NCBI GenBank assembly: GCA_036822015.1
Contig: DAISIL010000005.1
Coordinates: 1 to 64,000, forward strand
Length of the DNA: 64,000 nucleotides
Origin: DAISIL01 sp036822015
Lineage (GTDB): Bacteria; Bacteroidota; Bacteroidia; Cytophagales; Bernardetiaceae
Direction of reading: 5' to 3'
In this document: positions 41,196 through 48,686 of the stretch, piece by piece
Position numbering within the stretch: position 1 is the stretch's first letter
How the letters are laid out: each line of letters begins with the position of its first letter
The notes under the pieces: generated by a model
What the model was told of the DNA's origin: nothing
Databases searched by the model: none
What the model saw: only the letters and a program-made list of their open reading frames with translations
Program-made: the position numbers and the translations under genes

Positions 41196-41735
41196 CTAAG
41201 AAAACTCCATCAGAATCAGACAAAAAACAGCGTAATTGAGTATGTCTTGGTAGCCCGAGATCACGCCCTCCGATACCAGCGTTTGACCGGCGTTATCTTC
41301 GATCTGCTTGATACGGATGAGTTTCATCAGGATAATATCGGTCATGCTACTGACGCGCATCTGCCGCCAGGCTTCGCCGTAGTCGTGGTTCTTGCGTAAG
41401 AGTAACTCCTGAACAACTCGGAGGCAGTCGTCGTAGTGCTGCATCGCTTCTTCGGGGGAGAGTTCGAGGCGGGTATCATCGCGGAGGCGGTCCTGGATCA
41501 ATGCCATGAGGCAATAGTTGATGATCCCGACAAACTCCTCTTCGATGCCATCTTCGACGAGGTGTCTGCCCTTTTCCTGGATGCTCCGGATACGAGCTGC
41601 TTTGATGTATATTTGATCTGTTAGGGAAGGCAGACGTAGGATGCGCCAGGCAGTGCCGTAGTCTTTGGCTTTTTGCTTGAAGAGTTGGCGGCAATGAGCG
41701 ATGACGCGCTGGTAGTCGGTGGCGGTGTCTGGCAT
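41196..41735 (-). CDS. DUF1599 family protein (nucleotide modification associated, Nmad1-type), tandem repeat
   Basis: The protein has 179 residues from the ATG at 41735 (a further ATG at 41765 is possible). It contains two copies of the same module: KAKDYGTAWRILRLPSLTDQ with IYIKAARIRSIQE in the first half, and KNHDYGEAWRQMRVSSMTDI with ILMKLIRIKQIED in the second. Each copy is followed by a Gly/Asn-Tyr helix (IINYCLMALI / ILNYAVFCLI). DUF1599 has been linked to modified nucleotides in phages and mobile elements, but in Bacteroidota it is a chromosomal gene of unknown role. It lies between gpsA and pglC. Confidence 0.85.
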   Translation of the reverse strand: MPDTATDYQRVIAHCRQLFKQKAKDYGTAWRILRLPSLTDQIYIKAARIRSIQEKGRHLVEDGIEEEFVGIINYCLMALIQDRLRDDTRLELSPEEAMQHYDDCLRVVQELLLRKNHDYGEAWRQMRVSSMTDIILMKLIRIKQIEDNAGQTLVSEGVISGYQDILNYAVFCLILMEFS

Positions 41736-41787
41736 GGGCGATGGGATTTCCCTAAGAAGCGACAAAAATAGAAAAAACTTCGCTTAC

Positions 41788-42786
41788 TCAGCGCATCATA
41801 TCGGAGAGCAAACGCATTTCGATAATTGGTGAGATGTGTTCGTAGAGCATCCGATGCACGGCCTGAACGATAGGCAGATCAACCTCATACCCCTTACATA
41901 CCTTGTGCAGGGAGCGCACGCCGTAGTAGCCCTCCGCGACCATATCCAGTTCTAGTTGCGCCGACTTGACGGAGTAGCCCCGCCCGATCATGCCACCAAA
42001 GGTGCGGTTGCGGCTGAACTGCGAATAAGCCGTAACGAGCAGATCACCGGCATAAGCCGAAGCGAGTAAGTCCCGTTGTGGGTACGGAACGAGCGTATCG
42101 AGGAGCCGCCGCATCTCTTGCATGGCATTCGAGACCATCACGGCCATAAAATTATCGCCGTAGCTTAGGCTATGGGCAATGCCACCGGCCAGCGCCACGA
42201 CATTCTTAAAAACGGCCGCATACTGCGTCCCTTCAATATCCGGTGAGGTACTCACATAGACATATCGCCCCCGCAGCAGGCGGGCAAACTGCTCGGCCCG
42301 CTGAATAGACCCGCCGGCCAGTGTAAGGTACGATTGGCGTTCGTTGGCGATCTCCTCGGCATGGCAGGGGCCGGCAATAAACATCAGGTCATCCTCCAAA
42401 AAACGAAACCGCTTGCGGATGTAAGCCGTCAGGAGCAGATGCTCTCCGGGTACCATCCCCTTGACTGCCGAGATGATGCCCTTGCCCTGAAGGTCAGCGG
42501 GCGTAACGTCTAACAAAATATTTTTGGTGTAAGCCGAAGGTACCGCAAAAAGTACCCAGTCGCTGCGTCGCATGGCCTCCCGCTTGTCGGGGATGAGCGA
42601 AATACGGGACAAGTTCAAGGATACCGAGCTTAGGTAGCGGGGGTTATGCCCCACCCGAGCGATGTACTCCCGATCCGCAGAGGAGCGCATCCACCAGTTT
42701 ACTTCTACATCGTTTTCGGTGAGCATCTTGACAAGGGCTGTCCCCCAACTCCCCGCTCCAATGACTGCAACAGAAGGCTTACTCAA
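41788..42786 (-). CDS. gpsA: NAD(P)-dependent glycerol-3-phosphate dehydrogenase
   Basis: GpsA reduces dihydroxyacetone phosphate to sn-glycerol 3-phosphate, the backbone of membrane phospholipids. The protein shows the NAD motif VAVIGAGSWGTALVKML at its start, VLFAVPSAYTKNIL, then ISAVKGMVPG with the catalytic Lys, FIAGPCHAEEIANERQSYLT, YAAVFKNVVALAGGIA and a closing GDLLVTAYSQFSRNRTFG. No ATG precedes the NAD motif. I chose the TTG at 42784-42786 (332 residues, family length). Another TTG at 42837 would add 17 residues coded by promoter-like AT-rich DNA. It heads the pgl-ccmC-oxyR run. Confidence 0.92.
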   Translation of the reverse strand: MSKPSVAVIGAGSWGTALVKMLTENDVEVNWWMRSSADREYIARVGHNPRYLSSVSLNLSRISLIPDKREAMRRSDWVLFAVPSAYTKNILLDVTPADLQGKGIISAVKGMVPGEHLLLTAYIRKRFRFLEDDLMFIAGPCHAEEIANERQSYLTLAGGSIQRAEQFARLLRGRYVYVSTSPDIEGTQYAAVFKNVVALAGGIAHSLSYGDNFMAVMVSNAMQEMRRLLDTLVPYPQRDLLASAYAGDLLVTAYSQFSRNRTFGGMIGRGYSVKSAQLELDMVAEGYYGVRSLHKVCKGYEVDLPIVQAVHRMLYEHISPIIEMRLLSDMMR

Positions 42787-42798
42787 AATATCGTGATT

Positions 42799-42828
42799 TT
42801 GGCTTCTAAAAAAACAAAAATACTTTTT
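42799..42828. promoter_or_regulatory. Overlapping divergent promoter candidates for gpsA and the Spy-like gene
   Basis: Plus strand: TTG at 42799-42801, 19-base spacer, TACTTTTT at 42821-42828 (one mismatch), 62 bases before the Spy-like ATG. Minus strand: TATTTTTG, an exact -7 match, at 42822-42815, 29 bases before the gpsA TTG start; no clear TTG upstream of it. Confidence 0.4.
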
Positions 42829-42889
42829 CTTTGGCAATATTCCCTATTCTGATCGCGTATTAAAGCCACTAAACAATCAAAGATCTGCC

Positions 42890-43504
42890 ATGAAAATATT
42901 CGTTAAGTATCTCCTATGGGCCTTCTTACTGACCTACACCAGCCTAGCCCTTGCCCAACCTAACCCTAAGATGCGTGCCGAAAAGCAAAGCCAACGCCTA
43001 GCCAAAGAACTCAATATGAGTGCAGAACAAGCCAAAACCGTTCAGGCTGCCCTCGAAACACGCATGACCAAAGCTGCCGCTGCCACCACCAAAGAAGAAA
43101 AAAAAGCCGCCCAGCAGGAGTTTAAAGCTACCCTCAAAGGCACCCTCTCCGACGAACAATGGCAAAAACACCAGCAACTCATGGAGGAACGCAAAGCTCA
43201 ACGAGAGCAAAACAAAGCCGAGCGAGAAGCCTTCAAAGAATCCCTTGCCCTAACGCCCGAGCAAGAAGAACAACTCGATGAAGCCCAAGCCCAACGACGG
43301 GAGCAGATGCAAGCCCTCAAAGCCGAAGCCGATAAAAACCAAGCCCAACGCAAGGCCATCCGTGAGGACTACGAAGCCAACTTACGCGAAATCCTGACCC
43401 CAGAGCAGTGGGAAAAGTGGAAAGCCAACCAAGCCGACAAAAAAGAAAAAGTCAAGAAAGAAAACCCAGGACGCGGGAAAGGACGTGAGAAGAAAGATAA
43501 GTAG
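42890..43504 (+). CDS. Spy/CpxP-like periplasmic protein
   Basis: The protein has 204 residues with signal peptide MKIFVKYLLWAFLLTYTSLA, cut after LAQ. The mature part is a long charged helix rich in Lys, Glu, Ala and Gln. It carries two or three LTxxQ-type motifs (LSDEQWQKHQQLMEE, LTPEQEEQLDEAQ and LTPEQWEKWK), the mark of the CpxP/Spy group of periplasmic stress chaperones. The Lys/Gly-rich tail (NPGRGKGREKKDK) is not conserved in that group. The role in envelope stress is inferred from these motifs only. A strong terminator follows it. Confidence 0.75.
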   Translation: MKIFVKYLLWAFLLTYTSLALAQPNPKMRAEKQSQRLAKELNMSAEQAKTVQAALETRMTKAAAATTKEEKKAAQQEFKATLKGTLSDEQWQKHQQLMEERKAQREQNKAEREAFKESLALTPEQEEQLDEAQAQRREQMQALKAEADKNQAQRKAIREDYEANLREILTPEQWEKWKANQADKKEKVKKENPGRGKGREKKDK

Positions 43505-43527
43505 TTAGTTGTCCGTCCTCTGACAAA

Positions 43528-43573
43528 CAAAAGAACGAGCATCTCTTCGAGAGGTGTTCGTTCTTTTGTTTTT
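43528..43573 (+). terminator. Strong terminator after the Spy-like gene
   Basis: CAAAAGAACGA (43528-43538) pairs with TCGTTCTTTTG (43558-43568), capped by an inner CATCTC/GAGGTG stem around a TTCG-type loop, and followed by TTTTT. It also ends near the convergent Calx-beta gene. Confidence 0.8.
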
Positions 43574-43597
43574 CGGGAAATTCATGCGATCCGCCGT

Positions 43598-44752
43598 CTA
43601 TTCGCCCGGGTTTTGTAAGGTTAGGGTGATGGTCTCGTCTGCTTCGACGATGTTGTCGCTTTTGATCTGAAGCAGGAGTGTTTGTTGGGTGCTGCCGGCC
43701 GGAATCGTGATCGTACCGCTGGTGGCCGTGAAGGTATCGGCCCCACGAACGACAAAAAAGTCGTCGTTTAGTGTCGCCGTTCCACTGACGGAGAAATGTA
43801 TCGTCAGGTCTTCTGCCCCGACAAACGACCGCTCAAAAACAAAGGTGAACGTCTGCTCTTCTCCGTCTTCGGGTAGCTCGGCGGGCATCAAGCGCACCGA
43901 GACGCTGGGTAAGTTCCCGATCCCTACCGTCCAGGTTCTGTCCGTAAAGTCATCGATACCGCTTTTGCTGACCTGTCCCGTTGTCCAGTCTCCGCCTTGG
44001 GGTGTCCAGTTGGTGCCGTTGTAGCGCAGGATGGTAAGGCTGCTGCTGTTGGTGAGGCTGCCGAGTTCTTGATCGGCGAAGGTGATGCGTAGCTGGGCGT
44101 TGTTGGCTTGTCCTTCGATGCGGTAGTTTTTGCGGATCGTTGGGGTATCCGAGTAGTGGTAACGAAAGACGGTAACGGTTCCGGCTCGGCTGAGGGCGAT
44201 ACCCGTTCCGGCGATTTCGGTGAGGGTCTCGTTGGTAGGGCGTTGGGTGGCGCGTATGTATCCGCCCGTTTGTGTGGGGCTGCTGGCGGTTCGGTCGATG
44301 ACCAGATGGTTGTTGGGGCGGTCTTCTTGGAGGGTGCCGGTGGGGCCCAGGTCAAGGTTTTGCCCGTTTAGGTCAAGGTCGCCGCTGATGAGCTGTACGG
44401 TTCCGGTGGCTTGGAGGGCTTGCCCAAGCTGTGCGCCGGCGGGGTTTTGGAGGCGCAGCTGGGGCAGTGCCAGGGGTGCGTCGCCGGTGAGCGTCTGGGT
44501 GCTGCTTCCCGTGAGGAGTAGCCATCCATCGCCTTGATAGCTTGCATTTTGCTGTTGGACAAAATCGCCTTTGAGGTGCAAGTTTCCGTTGTTTTGGATG
44601 CGGGAGGCATTGCCTCGGTTGTCCATCGTACCGGAGACGACGAGTTGCGTGCCGGCTTGTAGGCGGAGTTGGCTACCGTTTTGATTGGTGAGCCGATAAG
44701 ACTGCCCCCATGCTGTGGAGCATAGGAGCAGCAAGAATAGTGTGATTCTCAT
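43598..44752 (-). CDS. Surface/secreted protein with a C-terminal Calx-beta module
   Basis: The protein has 384 residues with signal peptide MRITLFLLLLCSTAWG, cut before QSYRLT. Residues about 17-180 are a beta-rich region of short repeats (LRLQAGTQLVVSGTMDNRGN, GNLHLKGDFVQQQ, LLLTGSSTQTLTG), like the 'T9SS-type' beta-helix segments. Residues about 285-384 are a Calx-beta-type domain (FSVSGTATLNDDFFVVRGAD, TSGTITIPAGSTQQTLLLQI). It ends TITLTLQNPGE, lacking the last strand of a full Calx-beta. No type IX sorting domain is visible. It lies 11 bases after the Kelch/S74 gene and is co-transcribed with it. Confidence 0.78.
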   Translation of the reverse strand: MRITLFLLLLCSTAWGQSYRLTNQNGSQLRLQAGTQLVVSGTMDNRGNASRIQNNGNLHLKGDFVQQQNASYQGDGWLLLTGSSTQTLTGDAPLALPQLRLQNPAGAQLGQALQATGTVQLISGDLDLNGQNLDLGPTGTLQEDRPNNHLVIDRTASSPTQTGGYIRATQRPTNETLTEIAGTGIALSRAGTVTVFRYHYSDTPTIRKNYRIEGQANNAQLRITFADQELGSLTNSSSLTILRYNGTNWTPQGGDWTTGQVSKSGIDDFTDRTWTVGIGNLPSVSVRLMPAELPEDGEEQTFTFVFERSFVGAEDLTIHFSVSGTATLNDDFFVVRGADTFTATSGTITIPAGSTQQTLLLQIKSDNIVEADETITLTLQNPGE

Positions 44753-44763
44753 GGGCAGGGCGT

Positions 44764-47700
44764 TTAGTCAAGTCCGAGTTTGGCTTTGATGGCGGCGATG
44801 TCGGCTTTGAGTTGTTGGATTTCCTGGGCCTGGGCTTCGATGATCTGTTGTTGCTCCTGGATGGCACCGGTCAGGACGGGGAAAAGCTGCTCGTAGTTTT
44901 TGACCAAATGCAGGTTCCACTCGGGCTGAAAGACCACCATCTCCGGGAAGACTTCGGCTAGCTCCTGGGCCACAAATCCCATCTGGTTTTGGTAATCGGA
45001 GGGCTTGATCTGATCGGCCGTTTTGCCCTTGAAGAGGGGATGCGTCTTGGGGTTGAGATCATAGCGGCTCGGCTGCAAGCGCATCAGGCTGGCCAGGGCC
45101 CCCTCCATGGGCGTAATGTTTTGCTTGACGGAGCGATCGGAGGGGACATACTCATTGACGCGGTAGTTGTTCAGAAAAAAAGAGTTGTTGTATAGAAACG
45201 CCTGATCGCCGATTTGCCCCCATCCGTTTTCGCTGGGGCGCAGGGTGCTTTGTTGATCGCTACCCCACGATCGTGGTTCGATGATGTGATGGCGGCCGCC
45301 GGTAGCTCCGAAGTTATTCCAGCGCAGGGCAATATTTTCGGCACTGCCCTGCCTGGATCCCAATAGCCCACCTGCATAACCGTAAAGTGCGGGGCCATCC
45401 GATCCAAGCCCGGCAAAAGAACTGGCAAAGCGCAGGGCGTGGTTGGTATCGCCGCGTAGCAGGAGTGCGTTGTCCTGGAGGGTTAGGGCTTGGGTGGCGG
45501 CGTGGTTGCCGAGGTTATCGCCTGGAGTGCTTTGCCAGGAGGTGTTTCCGCTGCCGTCGGTTTGCAAGAACTGCCCGGCACTACCTGCGCCGTTGGGTAA
45601 GTCGTAGCTATCGCTGATGCGCACTTTACCTGCCTTGACTTTGAGGGCGGAGCCAAAGTTATCGTCGGAGAGAAAACGCATCTCTTGTATGTGGAGTAGT
45701 GGCCCCCCACTATCGATAATCATAGACGTAAAATGAAAGCGATAATAACGATATTTACCCGGTGATTGAATGGTAAAATTGCGGGTGTTGATGAAGTCTT
45801 CACCGCTTCGGGTGTCGATCACTTGCCAGTTGTTGGCATCATTGCTCCCCGAAAGCGTCCAACTAGATACCCTATTGTCTGGAAACAAAGTGAGGCTATA
45901 CTGTACAACATTTTCGGCGACATCTAGGTCATAGCGGAAATATATGCTTATGGCAGAGCTTCCTGAGTTGACCGAAGTATAGCCCGAAGTAAGTACATCA
46001 TTATCAAACATGTTACTGGCATTACCGATTCCACCAGCCACACTAGGGCCTGGACTTCCCGCCGGAACTTTCAGCCCAGGCAAGTTGGAGCGCACCTCAA
46101 GCTCTCCGTCGGGGTTGTCGGTGAAGATACCCACGCTGCCCTCTCGGTAGATTTTTTCTGTGTTCTCTTGCCACTTGCTACCTGTCGGGATGGCTTGGCT
46201 ACTCAAAACGCCGTTATTGTCCGCGACAACCATGCGGCTACCTGTGCCGGCAAGGCCATGCAAGCGCAGGCTTCCATCTCCGGCAATGGTGAGGCGTTCG
46301 TTGGCTCCGTTGGTAAAGAATGAAAAAGCGTTGCTGCCGTGGTTGTAGAGGATACGCCCACGGAAATCCACGTTGGGGGTCGTGAAGTCGAGGTAGGCAT
46401 TGGTGCTACCCTCGCCGGAGGCAAGCTCGATAGCGTAATCGTTGGGGCCAGCTTGTCCGATATGCACGCCGACGGCATCGGGGATGTTGGCGCGGTCGCC
46501 GGTTATGTGCAGGGCAGAGATGGGATTGGTCGTACCGATACCAACAAGCCCGTTGCGGTAGATTTTTCCGGCATCTTCTTGCCACTTGCTGCCCGTCGGG
46601 ACGGCTTGGGCAGAGAGGTTGCCGTTTTCGTCGGCGATGACCATGCGGCTGCCCGTTCCGGCTAAGCCGAAGAGGCGTAAGCCCCCGCCGTTTGTCCAGC
46701 GCAAGGCAGGGGTATAAGTGCCGTTATCTGCCCCGAGTTCTCCACCAGCAAAGCCTTTGAGGAGGGGGCCGTTTACATCGACATTGAAGCCAATGCTGTG
46801 GAAGTTATCTCCCCCACTACGGAACAAAACGGCTTTGTCGTTCATGCTTAGGTTTTGTCCGGCCGAGTGGTTGCCGAGGTTATCGGCTTGGTTGGGTATG
46901 GTGATGCTGTTTCCTCCGGCGATGCTGAGTGTTTGCCCCGTGAGCGTAAGGGTTTGGTTGTCGGTGTTGGGGGGCAGATCAACGGCATTTCCTCCGGCGA
47001 TGCGGAGGGTTTGTCCGGACAAGGTCAGGGTAGGGGCGGTGATGCTTTGCCATTGGGCATTGCCGTTGCCGTCAGCGGTCAGGATTTGCCCACTGCCGCC
47101 CTGCTGTGCCGGAAAGGTGCTACCACCGATCTGCGGAGCAGCAGCAGTGAGTTGGTTTTGGAACAGATAGATGTCTTTGACAAACGCCCCCCCCGATCCA
47201 ATGAAGCGGTCATATCCTGTTCCGATAACGGCTTTGGTTGTTCCGGCCGCACCGACTATGTCCAATCGTCGTCCGCCTGGGTAATTGGCTTTTTGTTTCC
47301 AGGTATTGGTGGCGGGGTCATATTCCCAGATGTCCTCTGTTCCGAGTCCATCTCCTATACTTCCCATACCTACATATCCTTTACCCTTAAATCCAAAGCT
47401 AAACATATCTGTACGAGACCCACCAGGGAAATTAGCTTTTTGTGTCCAGGTATTGGTGGTTGGGTCATATTCGTAGAGGCGGTTGGAGTAGGGTGTAGAA
47501 GAACTACCCGCACAGGCATATCCTTTTCCATTAACGGCAAAGCCCGTGGTTCCGGTCATATCTTCGGGGGTATTGGCTTTTTGTGTCCAGGTATCGGACA
47601 CGGGGTCATATTCCAGAAATACGCGATCTGCTATGCTGAAAGTACCACCACCGATGTATCCCTTGCCGTTGAGGACAAAGCCGAAGGCCCGTGCTCTTCC

Positions 47701-48585
47701 TATGGGCAAGTTACTTTTTTGTGTCCAGGTATTGGTGGCTGGATCGTACATCCAGGTATCTCTCAGACGAGAAAAAGAGGGGTCGCTGCCACCTATCACA
47801 TAGATGCGCGCCCCTATGCTCAGGCACAAGGCATTCATACGTGGCGTACCGGGGAAGTCAGCTTTTTGTGTCCAGGTCTGGGTATCCATATCAAATTCCC
47901 AGAAGTCGTTAGGATAGCTGCTGCTGTTGCCTCTCCCGAGTCCAATATAGAACTTATTACCTATGGCAGCAGCGGCAGCACTACCTCGGGCGACGAATCC
48001 TGCGGGTACGTTTCCGACAGGCGCAACATTGCCAAGCCCATCGGTTTGGGTTTGACCGGTCAAGGCACAGAGGCTATACCAACTTTGGTTTTCCTGAAAG
48101 ACATCAATACAACTGGTGCTGGTGTTGAAGATCATCATGCCTGTCTGGGCTTGGTTGATGGCGTTGCGCTGGGCGGTCGTCATGCGGGGCAAAGCCAGTG
48201 ATCCCGATGTAGTGCTTTGGACATCAAAAACAGCCGTAGCACTATCGGTGCCGATGCCCACGTTTCCGGTGGGGCGGTGTAGTCCGTTGTTGGTGGCCGT
48301 CCACTGGTCGGCACCACCGACGGGCTGCCAGTTTGTGCCGTTGTAGTAATAAAATCCTGGGGTTTGATCGGTCTGAAAGACCAGCAGCCCCGTAGCGGGT
48401 GTCGTGATTTGGTCGCGCTGGGCCTGGCTTAGGCGCGGGATCAGGATACCTTTGTTGGTGGATTTGACATCGAGGGCGGCCGAGGCATCGGGGTCGCTGT
48501 TGTCGGTATTGATGCCTACGCCTTGTCCGTAGGTATGTTGGGTGAAAAGGAGGCACAAGAAGAGGCCGAGTAGATGAAGTCGCAT
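44764..48585 (-). CDS. Giant surface protein: Kelch repeats, discoidin domain and S74 endosialidase-type chaperone
   Basis: The protein has 1273 residues with signal peptide MRLHLLGLFLCLLFTQHTYG. The region about 190-475 is a Kelch propeller of at least five blades (NDFWEFDMDTQTWTQKADFP, LRDTWMYDPATNTWTQKSNL, RLYEYDPTTNTWTQKANFPG). Residues about 850-965 are discoidin (F5/8 C)-like: YFRYDLDVAENVVQYSLTLF, WTLSGSNDANNWQVIDTRSG, FTIQSPGKYRYYRFHFTSM. At 1147 the S74 domain starts (SDRSVKQNITPMEGALASLM, then NQMGFVAQELAEVFPEMV), with a final coiled coil. S74 domains trimerise tail-fibre-like proteins and cut themselves off; the SD...K residues are there. Two homologous linker repeats (GLAGTGSRMV...SKWQE) lie in the middle. 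It is probably a surface-exposed adhesin or fibre. Confidence 0.85.
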   Translation of the reverse strand: MRLHLLGLFLCLLFTQHTYGQGVGINTDNSDPDASAALDVKSTNKGILIPRLSQAQRDQITTPATGLLVFQTDQTPGFYYYNGTNWQPVGGADQWTATNNGLHRPTGNVGIGTDSATAVFDVQSTTSGSLALPRMTTAQRNAINQAQTGMMIFNTSTSCIDVFQENQSWYSLCALTGQTQTDGLGNVAPVGNVPAGFVARGSAAAAAIGNKFYIGLGRGNSSSYPNDFWEFDMDTQTWTQKADFPGTPRMNALCLSIGARIYVIGGSDPSFSRLRDTWMYDPATNTWTQKSNLPIGRARAFGFVLNGKGYIGGGTFSIADRVFLEYDPVSDTWTQKANTPEDMTGTTGFAVNGKGYACAGSSSTPYSNRLYEYDPTTNTWTQKANFPGGSRTDMFSFGFKGKGYVGMGSIGDGLGTEDIWEYDPATNTWKQKANYPGGRRLDIVGAAGTTKAVIGTGYDRFIGSGGAFVKDIYLFQNQLTAAAPQIGGSTFPAQQGGSGQILTADGNGNAQWQSITAPTLTLSGQTLRIAGGNAVDLPPNTDNQTLTLTGQTLSIAGGNSITIPNQADNLGNHSAGQNLSMNDKAVLFRSGGDNFHSIGFNVDVNGPLLKGFAGGELGADNGTYTPALRWTNGGGLRLFGLAGTGSRMVIADENGNLSAQAVPTGSKWQEDAGKIYRNGLVGIGTTNPISALHITGDRANIPDAVGVHIGQAGPNDYAIELASGEGSTNAYLDFTTPNVDFRGRILYNHGSNAFSFFTNGANERLTIAGDGSLRLHGLAGTGSRMVVADNNGVLSSQAIPTGSKWQENTEKIYREGSVGIFTDNPDGELEVRSNLPGLKVPAGSPGPSVAGGIGNASNMFDNDVLTSGYTSVNSGSSAISIYFRYDLDVAENVVQYSLTLFPDNRVSSWTLSGSNDANNWQVIDTRSGEDFINTRNFTIQSPGKYRYYRFHFTSMIIDSGGPLLHIQEMRFLSDDNFGSALKVKAGKVRISDSYDLPNGAGSAGQFLQTDGSGNTSWQSTPGDNLGNHAATQALTLQDNALLLRGDTNHALRFASSFAGLGSDGPALYGYAGGLLGSRQGSAENIALRWNNFGATGGRHHIIEPRSWGSDQQSTLRPSENGWGQIGDQAFLYNNSFFLNNYRVNEYVPSDRSVKQNITPMEGALASLMRLQPSRYDLNPKTHPLFKGKTADQIKPSDYQNQMGFVAQELAEVFPEMVVFQPEWNLHLVKNYEQLFPVLTGAIQEQQQIIEAQAQEIQQLKADIAAIKAKLGLD
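47288..47885. repeat. Tandem DNA repeats coding the Kelch blades
   Basis: Five copies of a unit containing TGTGTCCAGGT (first copy TGTTTCCAGGT) at about 47296, 47441, 47582, 47720 and 47868, spaced 138-148 bases (46-49 codons). The repeated stretch codes (T/W)TQK and the DPxTNT part of each blade. Repeat identity at the DNA level suggests recent duplication or concerted recombination. Confidence 0.75.
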
Positions 48586-48628
48586 GGAAGAGCTATTAGA
48601 TGTTCTCCCCAAAAGACGAAAAGTTTGG

Positions 48629-48670
48629 CTACAAAAGTGCTTTTGTAGGGTAAGCAAAGGGGGTAAGCAA
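48629..48670. promoter_or_regulatory. Operator-like palindrome and direct repeats upstream of the Kelch/S74 gene
   Basis: CTACAAAAG-TG-CTTTTGTAG (48629-48648) is a perfect 9-bp inverted repeat. Next to it are two copies of GGGTAAGCAA (48648-48657 and 48661-48670), 13 bases apart. The block begins 44 bases before the start of the Kelch/S74 gene, in the 101-base gap behind the TPR-HTH regulator gene. No Bacteroidota consensus promoter is visible in the gap, as expected for a gene that needs an activator. Confidence 0.55.
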
Positions 48671-48686
48671 TTTGTAAGTTGTTGAT

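Noticed and set aside
47288..47885. CRISPR-like array
   Set aside because: The units are 138-148 bases apart, lie within an open frame and code Kelch blades.
46855..48201. Open reading frame of 448 codons on the plus strand opposite the Kelch/S74 gene
   Set aside because: Its repeats (FLCPGIGGWVI-type) are only the reverse reading of the Kelch DNA repeats. The minus strand holds the recognisable domains.
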